From the NCBI GenBank assembly GCA_033852115.1, contig JAWSVE010000008.1:310001-374000 (forward strand): a DNA stretch of 64,000 nt, given 5' to 3'. A model generated the notes under the pieces. That model was not told the DNA's origin and made no database searches. It saw only the letters and a program-made list of their open reading frames with translations. A program made the translations under genes and the position numbers. Of the stretch, positions 1 through 7,414 are shown in pieces (the stretch's first letter is position 1; each line of letters opens with the position of its first letter). The stretch comes from JAWSVE01 sp033852115 (GTDB lineage Bacteria; Pseudomonadota; Gammaproteobacteria; Pseudomonadales; Cellvibrionaceae).

Positions 1-1
1 T

Positions 2-1783
2 TTCATCTTGCTAATGATGGCTATCATCTTTCGTCAATTACGTTTTGTTCTTATCCCATTTTGCACTTGTGTCATTACCGTCACCATGATGCTGGGCTAT
101 TTGTCCTGGCTGGATTGGCGTATGACGGTAATCTCCAATAATTTTGTCGCGCTGCTATTAATCTTGACCTTGGCCATTACTATCCATTTGGTTGTACGTT
201 ATCGGGAGCTACATGCCAAACATCCGGATTGGTCTCAGCGAGCCTTAGTGTTGCAAACGGTACGATTTATGGTGGTGCCGTGTTTGTATACCACGCTAAC
301 GACCATCGTTGCGTTTGTGTCTTTAGTGGTAAGTGATATTAAACCGGTCATTGACTTTGGTTGGATGATGACTATTGGTTTGATGGTCGCTTTTGCGATG
401 GCGTTTATCTTTTTGCCGTCAACGTTATTGTTGTTGCCTAAAGGAGAGCCTAAAGATAAAGGCGATAACTCCGGTGCAATTACTATGATTTTTTCTCGTT
501 TCACTGAGAAGCATGGGAATGCTGTGGTTATCTTCTCGGTATTGATTGCCGCAACGACAATTTATGGTATGTCGCGTTTGGTCGTTGAAAACCGACCCAT
601 CGATTACTTTCATGAATCAACTGAAATATATCAAGGCATGGTGGTTATTGACCGCAACTTTGGTGGCACTACGTCGCTGGATATTATTCTTGATGTACCC
701 GTTCGCTCAGCTGAAGACGAAAGTGCGATTGGCGAAGACCCTTTTGCTGAGGATGATCCGTTCGCTGTCGAGGACGCTGGGTTTGAAGATGATCCCTTTG
801 CGGAAGAAGACCCTTTCGCAGAATCAGATCCATTTGGAGAAGACGATCCTTTTGCTGAGAATGAAGAAAGTAAAAAGGAGCTGAAAGAAAGCTACTGGTT
901 CAGCAATGCAGGACTTTCAGAAATCGAACAGCTACATGACTACCTTGATAGTTTGCCGGAAGTCGGCAAGGTGCAATCACTTGCCATTGCGTACAAGGTT
1001 GTGCGTGATATTTACCGTGGCCCATTAAACGATTTTGAACTTGCCGTTTTGCAAAATGAATTGCCGGACAATGTCAAAGCGCTGTTGGTTGACCCGTTCC
1101 TTTCTTATGAAGCCAATCAAACTCGCATCACCTTACGTGTTGAAGAGACGAGTGGCAATTTGCGTCGTGTCGAACTGATTGAAAAAATTCGTGCCTATGC
1201 GGAAAACGAAATGGGTTTGCAGTCAGAACAAGTCAAATTCACAGGCTTGTTAAAGCTATACAACAACATGTTGCAAAGTTTGTTTACGTCACAAATTGCG
1301 ACTCTGGGTGCTGTGTTTTTGGGTATCATGTTGATGTTTTTGGTGTTGTTCCGTTCCTTTACGTTAGCGTTATCCGCCATTATCCCTAATATTCTAGCGG
1401 CGGGCGCTGTGCTGGGGTTCATGGGGTTGGTTGGTATTCCCCTGGATATGATGAACATTACGATGGCGGCAATCACCGTGGGCATTGGGATTGATGATGC
1501 GATTCACTATATCCACCGCTTTAAAACCGAATTCGCGGTGGATCGCAATTACCTCAATGCGATGCATCGCTCGCACGGCTCAATCGGCCGAGCAATGTAC
1601 TACACGTCAGTTACCATTACGGCGGGTTTCTCGGTGCTTGTATTATCGGAATTCATTCCATCGGTCTATTTTGGCTTGCTCACCAGTATTGCCATGATCG
1701 CAGCGATTGTTGGTTCGCTGACATTACTGCCAAAACTGATTCTTATCCTCAAACCGCTAGGGCCGGAAGAGCCAGCGGCCTAG
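2..1783 (+). CDS. RND-superfamily exporter (MMPL-like), 3' part
   Basis: The reading frame is open to the left edge, so the N-terminus (first membrane helix and first periplasmic loop) lies outside the window. About 594 residues are visible. Several hydrophobic helices are followed by a periplasmic loop from about residue 200 to 420, then a second helix bundle containing the GIGIDDAIHYIHRF segment that is typical of helix 4/10 of RND and MMPL exporters. The family moves hydrophobic compounds or lipids across the inner membrane by proton antiport; the substrate cannot be read here. An acidic insert with six DPF units sits early in the loop (about nt 725-870) and is not expected for the family. 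A weak terminator-like hairpin follows the stop. The family call is firm, the substrate unknown. Confidence 0.85.
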   Translation, partial: FILLMMAIIFRQLRFVLIPFCTCVITVTMMLGYLSWLDWRMTVISNNFVALLLILTLAITIHLVVRYRELHAKHPDWSQRALVLQTVRFMVVPCLYTTLTTIVAFVSLVVSDIKPVIDFGWMMTIGLMVAFAMAFIFLPSTLLLLPKGEPKDKGDNSGAITMIFSRFTEKHGNAVVIFSVLIAATTIYGMSRLVVENRPIDYFHESTEIYQGMVVIDRNFGGTTSLDIILDVPVRSAEDESAIGEDPFAEDDPFAVEDAGFEDDPFAEEDPFAESDPFGEDDPFAENEESKKELKESYWFSNAGLSEIEQLHDYLDSLPEVGKVQSLAIAYKVVRDIYRGPLNDFELAVLQNELPDNVKALLVDPFLSYEANQTRITLRVEETSGNLRRVELIEKIRAYAENEMGLQSEQVKFTGLLKLYNNMLQSLFTSQIATLGAVFLGIMLMFLVLFRSFTLALSAIIPNILAAGAVLGFMGLVGIPLDMMNITMAAITVGIGIDDAIHYIHRFKTEFAVDRNYLNAMHRSHGSIGRAMYYTSVTITAGFSVLVLSEFIPSVYFGLLTSIAMIAAIVGSLTLLPKLILILKPLGPEEPAA

Positions 1784-1806
1784 GGTTCCCCACACTCCTT
1801 ATCCCT

Positions 1807-1840
1807 GCCGGGCGCGCATCGAATGGGCGCCTGGCTAATT
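1807..1840 (+). terminator. Possible terminator after the RND gene
   Basis: A 9-bp stem (GCCGGGCGC pairing with GCGCCTGGC, one G-T wobble) encloses an 11-nt loop and is followed by TAATTT. The stem is strong but the T-run is short, so this may be an inefficient terminator separating the RND gene from the molybdenum hydroxylase genes. Confidence 0.4.
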
Positions 1841-1958
1841 TCCGGGATGTTGTTGCGACCAAAGAGTTTTCACTCCTTTACTGGAGGTGCTGTCGGCACG
1901 GGCGTAAAATCCACCGGTATCTTACTTTCTCTCATTTGTCTGATGACAAGGTACTGAC

Positions 1959-2474
1959 ATGATTCAATTCACCTTAAATGGCGAGCCTGTTTCCCTCCCA
2001 GAAGATATCGACCCAACGACACCGTTACTGTGGGTGGTCCGCGAAACCCTGGGGCTAACCGGTTCCAAGTTTGGTTGCGGTCGAGGGTTGTGTGGTGCAT
2101 GCACCATGCACGTGGGTGGCCGTGCATTGAGGACCTGTCGCATGCGTGTGTCCTCAGTCGAGGGTAAATCGGTAACCACCATCGAAGGTTTAGGTGGAAA
2201 TCATCCTGTTCAGCAAGCTTGGTTCGATAACGATGTTCCGCAATGTGGTTTCTGTCAATCAGGACAAATTATGTCGGCGGCGGCATTGCTAGAAACAACC
2301 CCTAACCCGACTGACGAGGATATCGACCGCGCGATGTCAGGGAATATTTGTCGTTGCGGCACCTATGGCCGAATCCGCAAAGCGATTCATGCTGCAGCAG
2401 GCGCAGTCAATACCTGGGTTCCAGGGGCAGAAGACAAAGTATCCGGCGTTGCTCAGCAGGAGGTGTCAGAATAA
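1959..2474 (+). CDS. (2Fe-2S) subunit of Ior-type molybdenum hydroxylase
   Basis: This 171-residue protein is the small iron-sulfur subunit of a two-subunit molybdenum hydroxylase, similar to isoquinoline 1-oxidoreductase alpha. The plant-type ferredoxin domain has cysteines in GCGRGLCGAC and a fourth in LRTC. The C-terminal all-helical domain carries the second cluster ligands in CGFCQSGQ and CRCGTYGRIRKAI. It relays electrons from the molybdopterin site to an external acceptor. The stop codon overlaps the next start by one base (TAATG), indicating translational coupling with the catalytic subunit. The real substrate cannot be assigned; aldehydes or N-heterocycles are typical of the family. 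Confidence 0.9.
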   Translation: MIQFTLNGEPVSLPEDIDPTTPLLWVVRETLGLTGSKFGCGRGLCGACTMHVGGRALRTCRMRVSSVEGKSVTTIEGLGGNHPVQQAWFDNDVPQCGFCQSGQIMSAAALLETTPNPTDEDIDRAMSGNICRCGTYGRIRKAIHAAAGAVNTWVPGAEDKVSGVAQQEVSE

Positions 2475-4678
2475 TGAAATTCACTCGACGCAAATTGTTG
2501 GTAGGTACCGGTGTCGTTGGCGCAGGTTTGGTATTGGGAATTAGCTTGCGTGGCGGCGACAAGCCGCTGCCGCACCAAGTTGCGGGCAGCTTTCAACCCA
2601 ATGCGTGGCTGCAAATAACTCCTGAAGGCCGCGTCATTTTTCAAATGGATAAGGCTGAAATGGGGCAGGGTGTCTATACCAGCCTCACTACAATCATCTC
2701 CGAAGGTTTAGATTATCCGCCTGCCGAGATTGACATTGAAATGGCGGGTGTGCACCCGGCCTACGCCAATGCAGCCCTCGGTATGCAGGTTACGGGCGGG
2801 AGCACCAGTGTCACTACCGCATATAGACCCTTGCTTGAGGCAGGGGCTAAGGCACGGCAATTATTGCTCCACGCGGCAGCGGCCGAATGGGGTGTTGCGG
2901 TTGATCGCTTAGAGACGCAATCAGGCCAAGTTGTCGATACCGCCTCCAATCGCAAAGCGCCTTACGAAAAATTTGCCTCTACCGCGCAAGCATTGCTTGA
3001 TAGCGGATCGGAAATCCCTCCAGCCAAATTACCCGATCCAAAAAGTTATCGCTGGATTGGCCAGTCTCTTTCTCGCTTTAACACTGCGGGTAAGCTCGAT
3101 GGCAGCTTACCTTTTGCGGGTGATATGCAAATGGATGGGATGAAGGTCGCGATGGTAATTCGTTGCCCGCACTTTGGTGGTAGCGTGAAAAGTGTCGATG
3201 CCAGTCAAGCCGAAACGCTGCCTGGCGTGGCGAAAATTTTCTCCATCTACAATGGTGTTGCTGTCGTCGCCGATGGCTACTGGCAGGCCCTGCAAGCGAC
3301 TAAAGCGATTAACGTTGAATGGGATAAAGGCCCGTTGGTCAATGTGAGTTCCGCCAGTATCCGCGCAGCACAAGAGAAAGCGATCGCTGAACCGGAAAAG
3401 CTAATCGACGTGGTTGATGAAGGTGACGTCAGCGCAGTTAGCGGTGATAAGCAAGTAAGTGCAGTTTATGGAGTACCGTATCAGCACCATAGCACTATGG
3501 AGCCGCAAGTGTGTGTGGCATTGGTTAAAGACGGTCGCTGCGAAGTGTGGACACCTAACCAGGCACCCGATTTAGCGCAGTCGCTCATCGCGCAATTTAC
3601 GGGAATGGAGAAGAAAGACATTACCGTCAATACAACATTTTTAGGCGGTGGCTTTGGTCGTCGCGCAATGACGGATTACGCGGCGGAAGCCGCCGTCATA
3701 GCTCAAGCGATGCCTGGTACGCCGATTAAACTGCAATGGTCACGCGAAGATGATATGCAGCATGATTTTTATCGCCCTTCCAGTTTGCACAAGCTGAGTG
3801 CAACCATTGCAAGCAGTAGCGAAGTGACTTCTTGGCAACACCGTGTCAGTTCTGCCAGCATTATTAAAGGCTTCGCTTCGGCGATTATGGACAGCTACAT
3901 GCCCAGCTGGCTGCCAGAAAAAATGGCTGATGGTTTGGGACGCTTTGCAAGCAATGTGATGGCCGGGGCCGATAAAACTATCGCCGAGGGTGCCGCGATT
4001 CCATACAGTATCGGCAATCGTAAAGTCGATATTAGCCTCCAAGACCCAGGTATCCCGTTAGGGTTTTGGCGGTCCGTGGGGCACTCCCACACGGCATTCG
4101 CTGTCGAAAGTTTCATGGATGAAGTGGCACATGCGGCGAGCCGAGATCCTGCCGATATTCGTCGAGCTTATTTACAAAATCACCCGCGCCACCTAGGGGT
4201 TTTGGAGGCCGTGTTAAAAGCGTCCAACTGGGGAAATGCGCCAGAAGGGGTAAGTCAGGGGCTAGCAGTCCATGAGTCCTTTAGTTCATTCGTTGCTGAA
4301 GTTGTTGAAGTCCGGCAAGTGGATAACAGTTACCAGATCGAACGTATTCTATGTGCGGTCGATTGCGGGCGAGTTATCAATCCAGACGGTGTTGTCGAGC
4401 AAATTGAAAGTGCGGTCAATTATGGATTGAGTGGTGCATTAAAACCCGGTGTTGAGATTGCGGAAGGGCGTGTCGTGCAAAGTAATTTTCATGATTTATC
4501 GGTATTGCGTATGCGCGAATCAGCGCCAATTGAAGTGGTTATCGTGCCTAGCGACGAACATCCAACGGGCGTGGGGGAAATTGGGTTACCGCCAGTTGCG
4601 CCAGCGTTAGCCAATGCCTTGTTTGCCGCTAGCGGAAGGCGCCAACGTGAGTTGCCATTGCAACTAAAAATATCCTAG
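2474..4678 (+). CDS. Molybdopterin-binding catalytic subunit, IorB-like
   Basis: The product is 734 residues from the ATG that overlaps the upstream stop; the frame is open further upstream, but this start gives a Tat signal (FTRRKLLVG then a hydrophobic stretch), so the enzyme is probably exported folded to the periplasm. Two aldehyde-oxidase/xanthine-dehydrogenase molybdopterin domains follow. GGGFGRR (around residue 390) is a molybdopterin-contact motif, and GVGEIGLPP near the C-terminus carries the catalytic glutamate. IorB-type subunits use the MCD form of the cofactor and cytochrome or quinone acceptors. The XdhC and MobA-like genes that follow fit cofactor maturation for this enzyme. 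The substrate is unknown. Confidence 0.88.
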   Translation: MKFTRRKLLVGTGVVGAGLVLGISLRGGDKPLPHQVAGSFQPNAWLQITPEGRVIFQMDKAEMGQGVYTSLTTIISEGLDYPPAEIDIEMAGVHPAYANAALGMQVTGGSTSVTTAYRPLLEAGAKARQLLLHAAAAEWGVAVDRLETQSGQVVDTASNRKAPYEKFASTAQALLDSGSEIPPAKLPDPKSYRWIGQSLSRFNTAGKLDGSLPFAGDMQMDGMKVAMVIRCPHFGGSVKSVDASQAETLPGVAKIFSIYNGVAVVADGYWQALQATKAINVEWDKGPLVNVSSASIRAAQEKAIAEPEKLIDVVDEGDVSAVSGDKQVSAVYGVPYQHHSTMEPQVCVALVKDGRCEVWTPNQAPDLAQSLIAQFTGMEKKDITVNTTFLGGGFGRRAMTDYAAEAAVIAQAMPGTPIKLQWSREDDMQHDFYRPSSLHKLSATIASSSEVTSWQHRVSSASIIKGFASAIMDSYMPSWLPEKMADGLGRFASNVMAGADKTIAEGAAIPYSIGNRKVDISLQDPGIPLGFWRSVGHSHTAFAVESFMDEVAHAASRDPADIRRAYLQNHPRHLGVLEAVLKASNWGNAPEGVSQGLAVHESFSSFVAEVVEVRQVDNSYQIERILCAVDCGRVINPDGVVEQIESAVNYGLSGALKPGVEIAEGRVVQSNFHDLSVLRMRESAPIEVVIVPSDEHPTGVGEIGLPPVAPALANALFAASGRRQRELPLQLKIS

Positions 4679-4729
4679 ATGGCCCTTTTTATAAAATTCT
4701 ACAGAATAAAATGTAAGTAAAACGCCAAT

Positions 4730-5692
4730 ATGTACAGTTTGGATTTAGATGTATTTAGTACACTGATCGAGTGGTTGAAACGCGGTGATGATGCCTGGCT
4801 TTGTACCGTATCTTCCACATGGGGTTCTGCACCACGTGAAGTGGGTTCGCTGATGGCGTGCAACAGCCGAGGTGAGCAATGTGGTTCACTTTCAGGTGGT
4901 TGTATCGAGGAAGATTTGCTGCAAAAAGTAGCCGCCGGCCGAATTGCCAAGACGCATGCGCAATATATTCTGTATGGTGCCGATCCAGAAGAGGCTGAAC
5001 GCCTCAAATTGCCTTGTGGTGGCACGCTGGGTGTTTTGATTGAACCGGTAAAAGAGCAAGCCTGGTTAGACGAAATGCGCCAGGCGTTGGAAAATCGCGT
5101 GTGCATTACACGAGAAGTTGATTTTGACAGTGGTGTGCAACGCCTCCAACCCGGTAAACACGGTCTGCGTTTTGATTTGCAATTAAAAAGTCACTCGCCG
5201 TCACATTTACATCAAATTTATGGCCCACAATTCCACCTCTTTTTAATCGGCGTGAGTGAAGTGACACGAGCGTTGGCTAAGTTTGCTTTGCAAATGGATT
5301 ATCGTGTGACAGTGTGTGATCCTCGCCCTGAGCTTATTGCACAGTGGAACGTTGATCATGTAACGCTGTTGCGAGCGATGCCTGACGATGCACTACTCGA
5401 ACATGCGAATGATACGCGTTCGGCGATTTTGGCATTAACTCACGACCCACGCATCGACGATATGGGGCTGCTAGAGTCATTTAATACTCAGGCTTTTTAT
5501 ATCGGCGCAATGGGATCACAGCGCACATCGTCAAAAAGACGGGAGCGATTGCTTAGCCTCGGTATTGAGGCGCAACAATTGGAAAAATTACACGCGCCGA
5601 TAGGGTTGGCAATTGGCAGTAAAACTCCAGCCGAAATCGCTATCGCTATTTTGGCCGAGCTCACTCAAGTGCGGGCGCGCACCACGCTTTGA
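4730..5692 (+). CDS. XdhC/CoxI family molybdenum cofactor maturation protein
   Basis: This 320-residue protein has the XdhC N-terminal domain (GSAPREVGSLMAC, SGGCIEEDLL) and a C-terminal Rossmann domain (FLIGVSEVTRALAKFA, then YIGAMGSQRTSSKRRERL and PIGLAIGSKTPAEIAI). XdhC proteins bind the molybdenum cofactor, promote its sulfuration and deliver it to xanthine-dehydrogenase-type enzymes. It lies 51 bp after the Ior-like catalytic subunit and 42 bp before a MobA-like gene, so it is probably part of the same transcription unit. It could also serve the second hydroxylase at 30-34 kb, which has no XdhC nearby. Confidence 0.88.
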   Translation: MYSLDLDVFSTLIEWLKRGDDAWLCTVSSTWGSAPREVGSLMACNSRGEQCGSLSGGCIEEDLLQKVAAGRIAKTHAQYILYGADPEEAERLKLPCGGTLGVLIEPVKEQAWLDEMRQALENRVCITREVDFDSGVQRLQPGKHGLRFDLQLKSHSPSHLHQIYGPQFHLFLIGVSEVTRALAKFALQMDYRVTVCDPRPELIAQWNVDHVTLLRAMPDDALLEHANDTRSAILALTHDPRIDDMGLLESFNTQAFYIGAMGSQRTSSKRRERLLSLGIEAQQLEKLHAPIGLAIGSKTPAEIAIAILAELTQVRARTTL

Positions 5693-5734
5693 CGTTTTGA
5701 ATCAACACGTTTAGCGCTTATTCAGGGAATATGG

Positions 5735-6343
5735 ATGTCAGAAGTTATTGCACTTGTGTTGGCCGCAGGGCTTAGTCGGCGGTTCGGTAGCGATAAGCGC
5801 TACGCGCAGTTTGAGGATGGTCGAACATTACTCTGCGCCACGCTTGATTCGATAATCGATCACTGCCGAGAGATCATTGTTGTGGTCCGACCGGACGATC
5901 ATCTCCACCACCTGCTCGGACTCTGGGTAGATCACCCTGCGGTCACCTGTTGTGTCGCGGAACATGCAGCGGAAGGAATGGGGGCTAGCTTAGTAGATGG
6001 GTATCGTCTTCTAGACACATCGGGTCGGCTAAAAGACGACACGTTAGATGGTGTCATGATCATGCTAGCGGATATGCCCTATATTGAAGCAAAAACGCTC
6101 CGTCAATTGACCCACAACGTCGACCCAGCGCGCTTGCGGATTCCTTGCTTCGGTGATGTAGAGGATGAAACGAACTGGGGGCACCCGGTGATTTTTGGTC
6201 GTCACTGGTTGAGCCTTCTTGGCGAGTTGGAGGGTGACAAAGGCGGCCGCAAGCTTTTAAAGCAGCATCCCGAAGCCTGTGAATATGTGTCCGTGGATGA
6301 CCCTGGGGTGCTTAAAGACATAGATCGACGTGAGGAAATGTGA
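5735..6343 (+). CDS. MobA/MocA-like molybdenum cofactor nucleotidyltransferase
   Basis: This 202-residue NTP-transferase has the N-terminal LVLAAGLSRRFGSDK nucleotide-binding loop, an ADMPYIE metal-binding aspartate segment near the middle, and NWGHPVIFG followed by GDKGGRKLL toward the end. This pattern is typical of MocA/MobA-like enzymes that attach CMP or GMP to molybdopterin. Because Ior-type enzymes use the cytosine dinucleotide form, MocA (CTP:molybdopterin cytidylyltransferase) is the likelier activity; that is inference from context. It is the last maturation gene of the first hydroxylase locus. Confidence 0.82.
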   Translation: MSEVIALVLAAGLSRRFGSDKRYAQFEDGRTLLCATLDSIIDHCREIIVVVRPDDHLHHLLGLWVDHPAVTCCVAEHAAEGMGASLVDGYRLLDTSGRLKDDTLDGVMIMLADMPYIEAKTLRQLTHNVDPARLRIPCFGDVEDETNWGHPVIFGRHWLSLLGELEGDKGGRKLLKQHPEACEYVSVDDPGVLKDIDRREEM

Positions 6344-6373
6344 ACTGGTTCACTTTATCGACTCTATGAACCT

Positions 6374-6871
6374 TTGGTAGTTAATGTTAGCGACAATTTC
6401 TTGCAGCTTGGTAGTCTCACCCGGTCTGAACTAAGTGGTAGGCAAGATGTGGGTATAGAAGGTCAATTCAAACATGGCGGGGCGCTGCTGAGTTACAAAA
6501 TTGTTGGACACTTTGACGGTACCGAATTGGTTCGGATGACTCGGGGTTTATGGAATCAAGGGATTGCCCAGCCTCAACTAAAGTGTTTTTTGGGCGATTT
6601 AACTCAAGTCGACAGCATTGGTGTCACGCCAGAGCAGTTGCGAGAAATTGCCGAGCTGGGGTTGCGCGCTGCAGAAGAGGCTGGGGGATATCGCGTCGCA
6701 CTGGTTTCTCATCACGAAGTTGTCAGTGCGGTTGGGCACATGTACCGCGTCTATATGGATTCTGAGTTTTGCGAAACGAGAGTGTTCAAAGACAAACTAT
6801 TAGCGATTGCCTGGTTGTCTGAAGTGCTGCCCGACAGCACGCTTGAGGTGCACGAGGTGATTGCCGATTAG
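6374..6871 (+). CDS. STAS/SpoIIAA-like protein
   Basis: The product has 165 residues and an alpha/beta pattern resembling the STAS or SpoIIAA-like fold: a strand-loop start (ALLSYKIVGHFDG), LGDLTQVDSIGVTPEQLREI in the middle, then VALVSHHEVVSAVGHMY and a terminal helix. Such domains often bind nucleotides or lipids or act as anti-sigma antagonists, but there is no partner kinase here. The only usable start is TTG at 6374, because the frame is closed by the preceding gene's stop and there is no in-frame ATG; the Shine-Dalgarno is poor. It follows the MobA-like gene by 30 bp. Function is unknown. Confidence 0.6.
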   Translation: MVVNVSDNFLQLGSLTRSELSGRQDVGIEGQFKHGGALLSYKIVGHFDGTELVRMTRGLWNQGIAQPQLKCFLGDLTQVDSIGVTPEQLREIAELGLRAAEEAGGYRVALVSHHEVVSAVGHMYRVYMDSEFCETRVFKDKLLAIAWLSEVLPDSTLEVHEVIAD

Positions 6872-7414
6872 CGCTCACTTTTCCACATCACGAGTTGCTT
6901 TACATTATCCGAGTTAAGAGCAGCTCTAGCTTTTCACTCTAAACAGGATTGGCTGCGCGATAGAGCGTATACAGTCTGGTCACGCTAGTCACCACAACAA
7001 TCTATTTTTTCTCAATGTCGGTTTTATCTACTTTTTCTATTTCCTCAACACATGTTTCTAGCGTCATTGTCCTGCACGATGTAAATATGTGTAAAACGTG
7101 TACTTAAGCCCCCGCCTTTTAGTCTTCCTGATTATAATCGAAAGAACCAAACTAGCTTCTCGCCGTCTATACTCAATTATAAGAATCCACTGTAGAAGAA
7201 GCTGAGTGGCACACTCTATGCAGATCTTTTAAAGGTCTCTATTGCTTACTGAACTACACGCGGCACCCTGAAATACAAGCGACAATCTATATCAGTAACA
7301 ACTATATCAGTAACAAAGCCAACAAGTTCCAAGGCAAATAGCGCCGATGCTTTATAGGGCGCAATTTCATTAGTCCGTTGATCCGTGATTGATTCTGGCG
7401 GGTGGTAAACGTAT
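6872..7414. other. 543-bp intergenic region
   Basis: No convincing gene lies here; a 65-codon minus-strand frame at 7246-7443 has no family features. The interval should hold the promoter of the large downstream operon. TATAAT at 7133-7138 is a candidate -10, but no good -35 is spaced correctly upstream. A 15-bp tandem duplication at 7287-7316 lies about 100 bp before the operon start. Confidence 0.5.
7287..7316. repeat. Perfect 15-bp tandem duplication
   Basis: The unit CTATATCAGTAACAA occurs twice head to tail with no mismatch, in the leader of the DUF4175 gene. It may be a paired regulator half-site or a recent slippage duplication; nothing in the sequence decides which. Confidence 0.75.
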
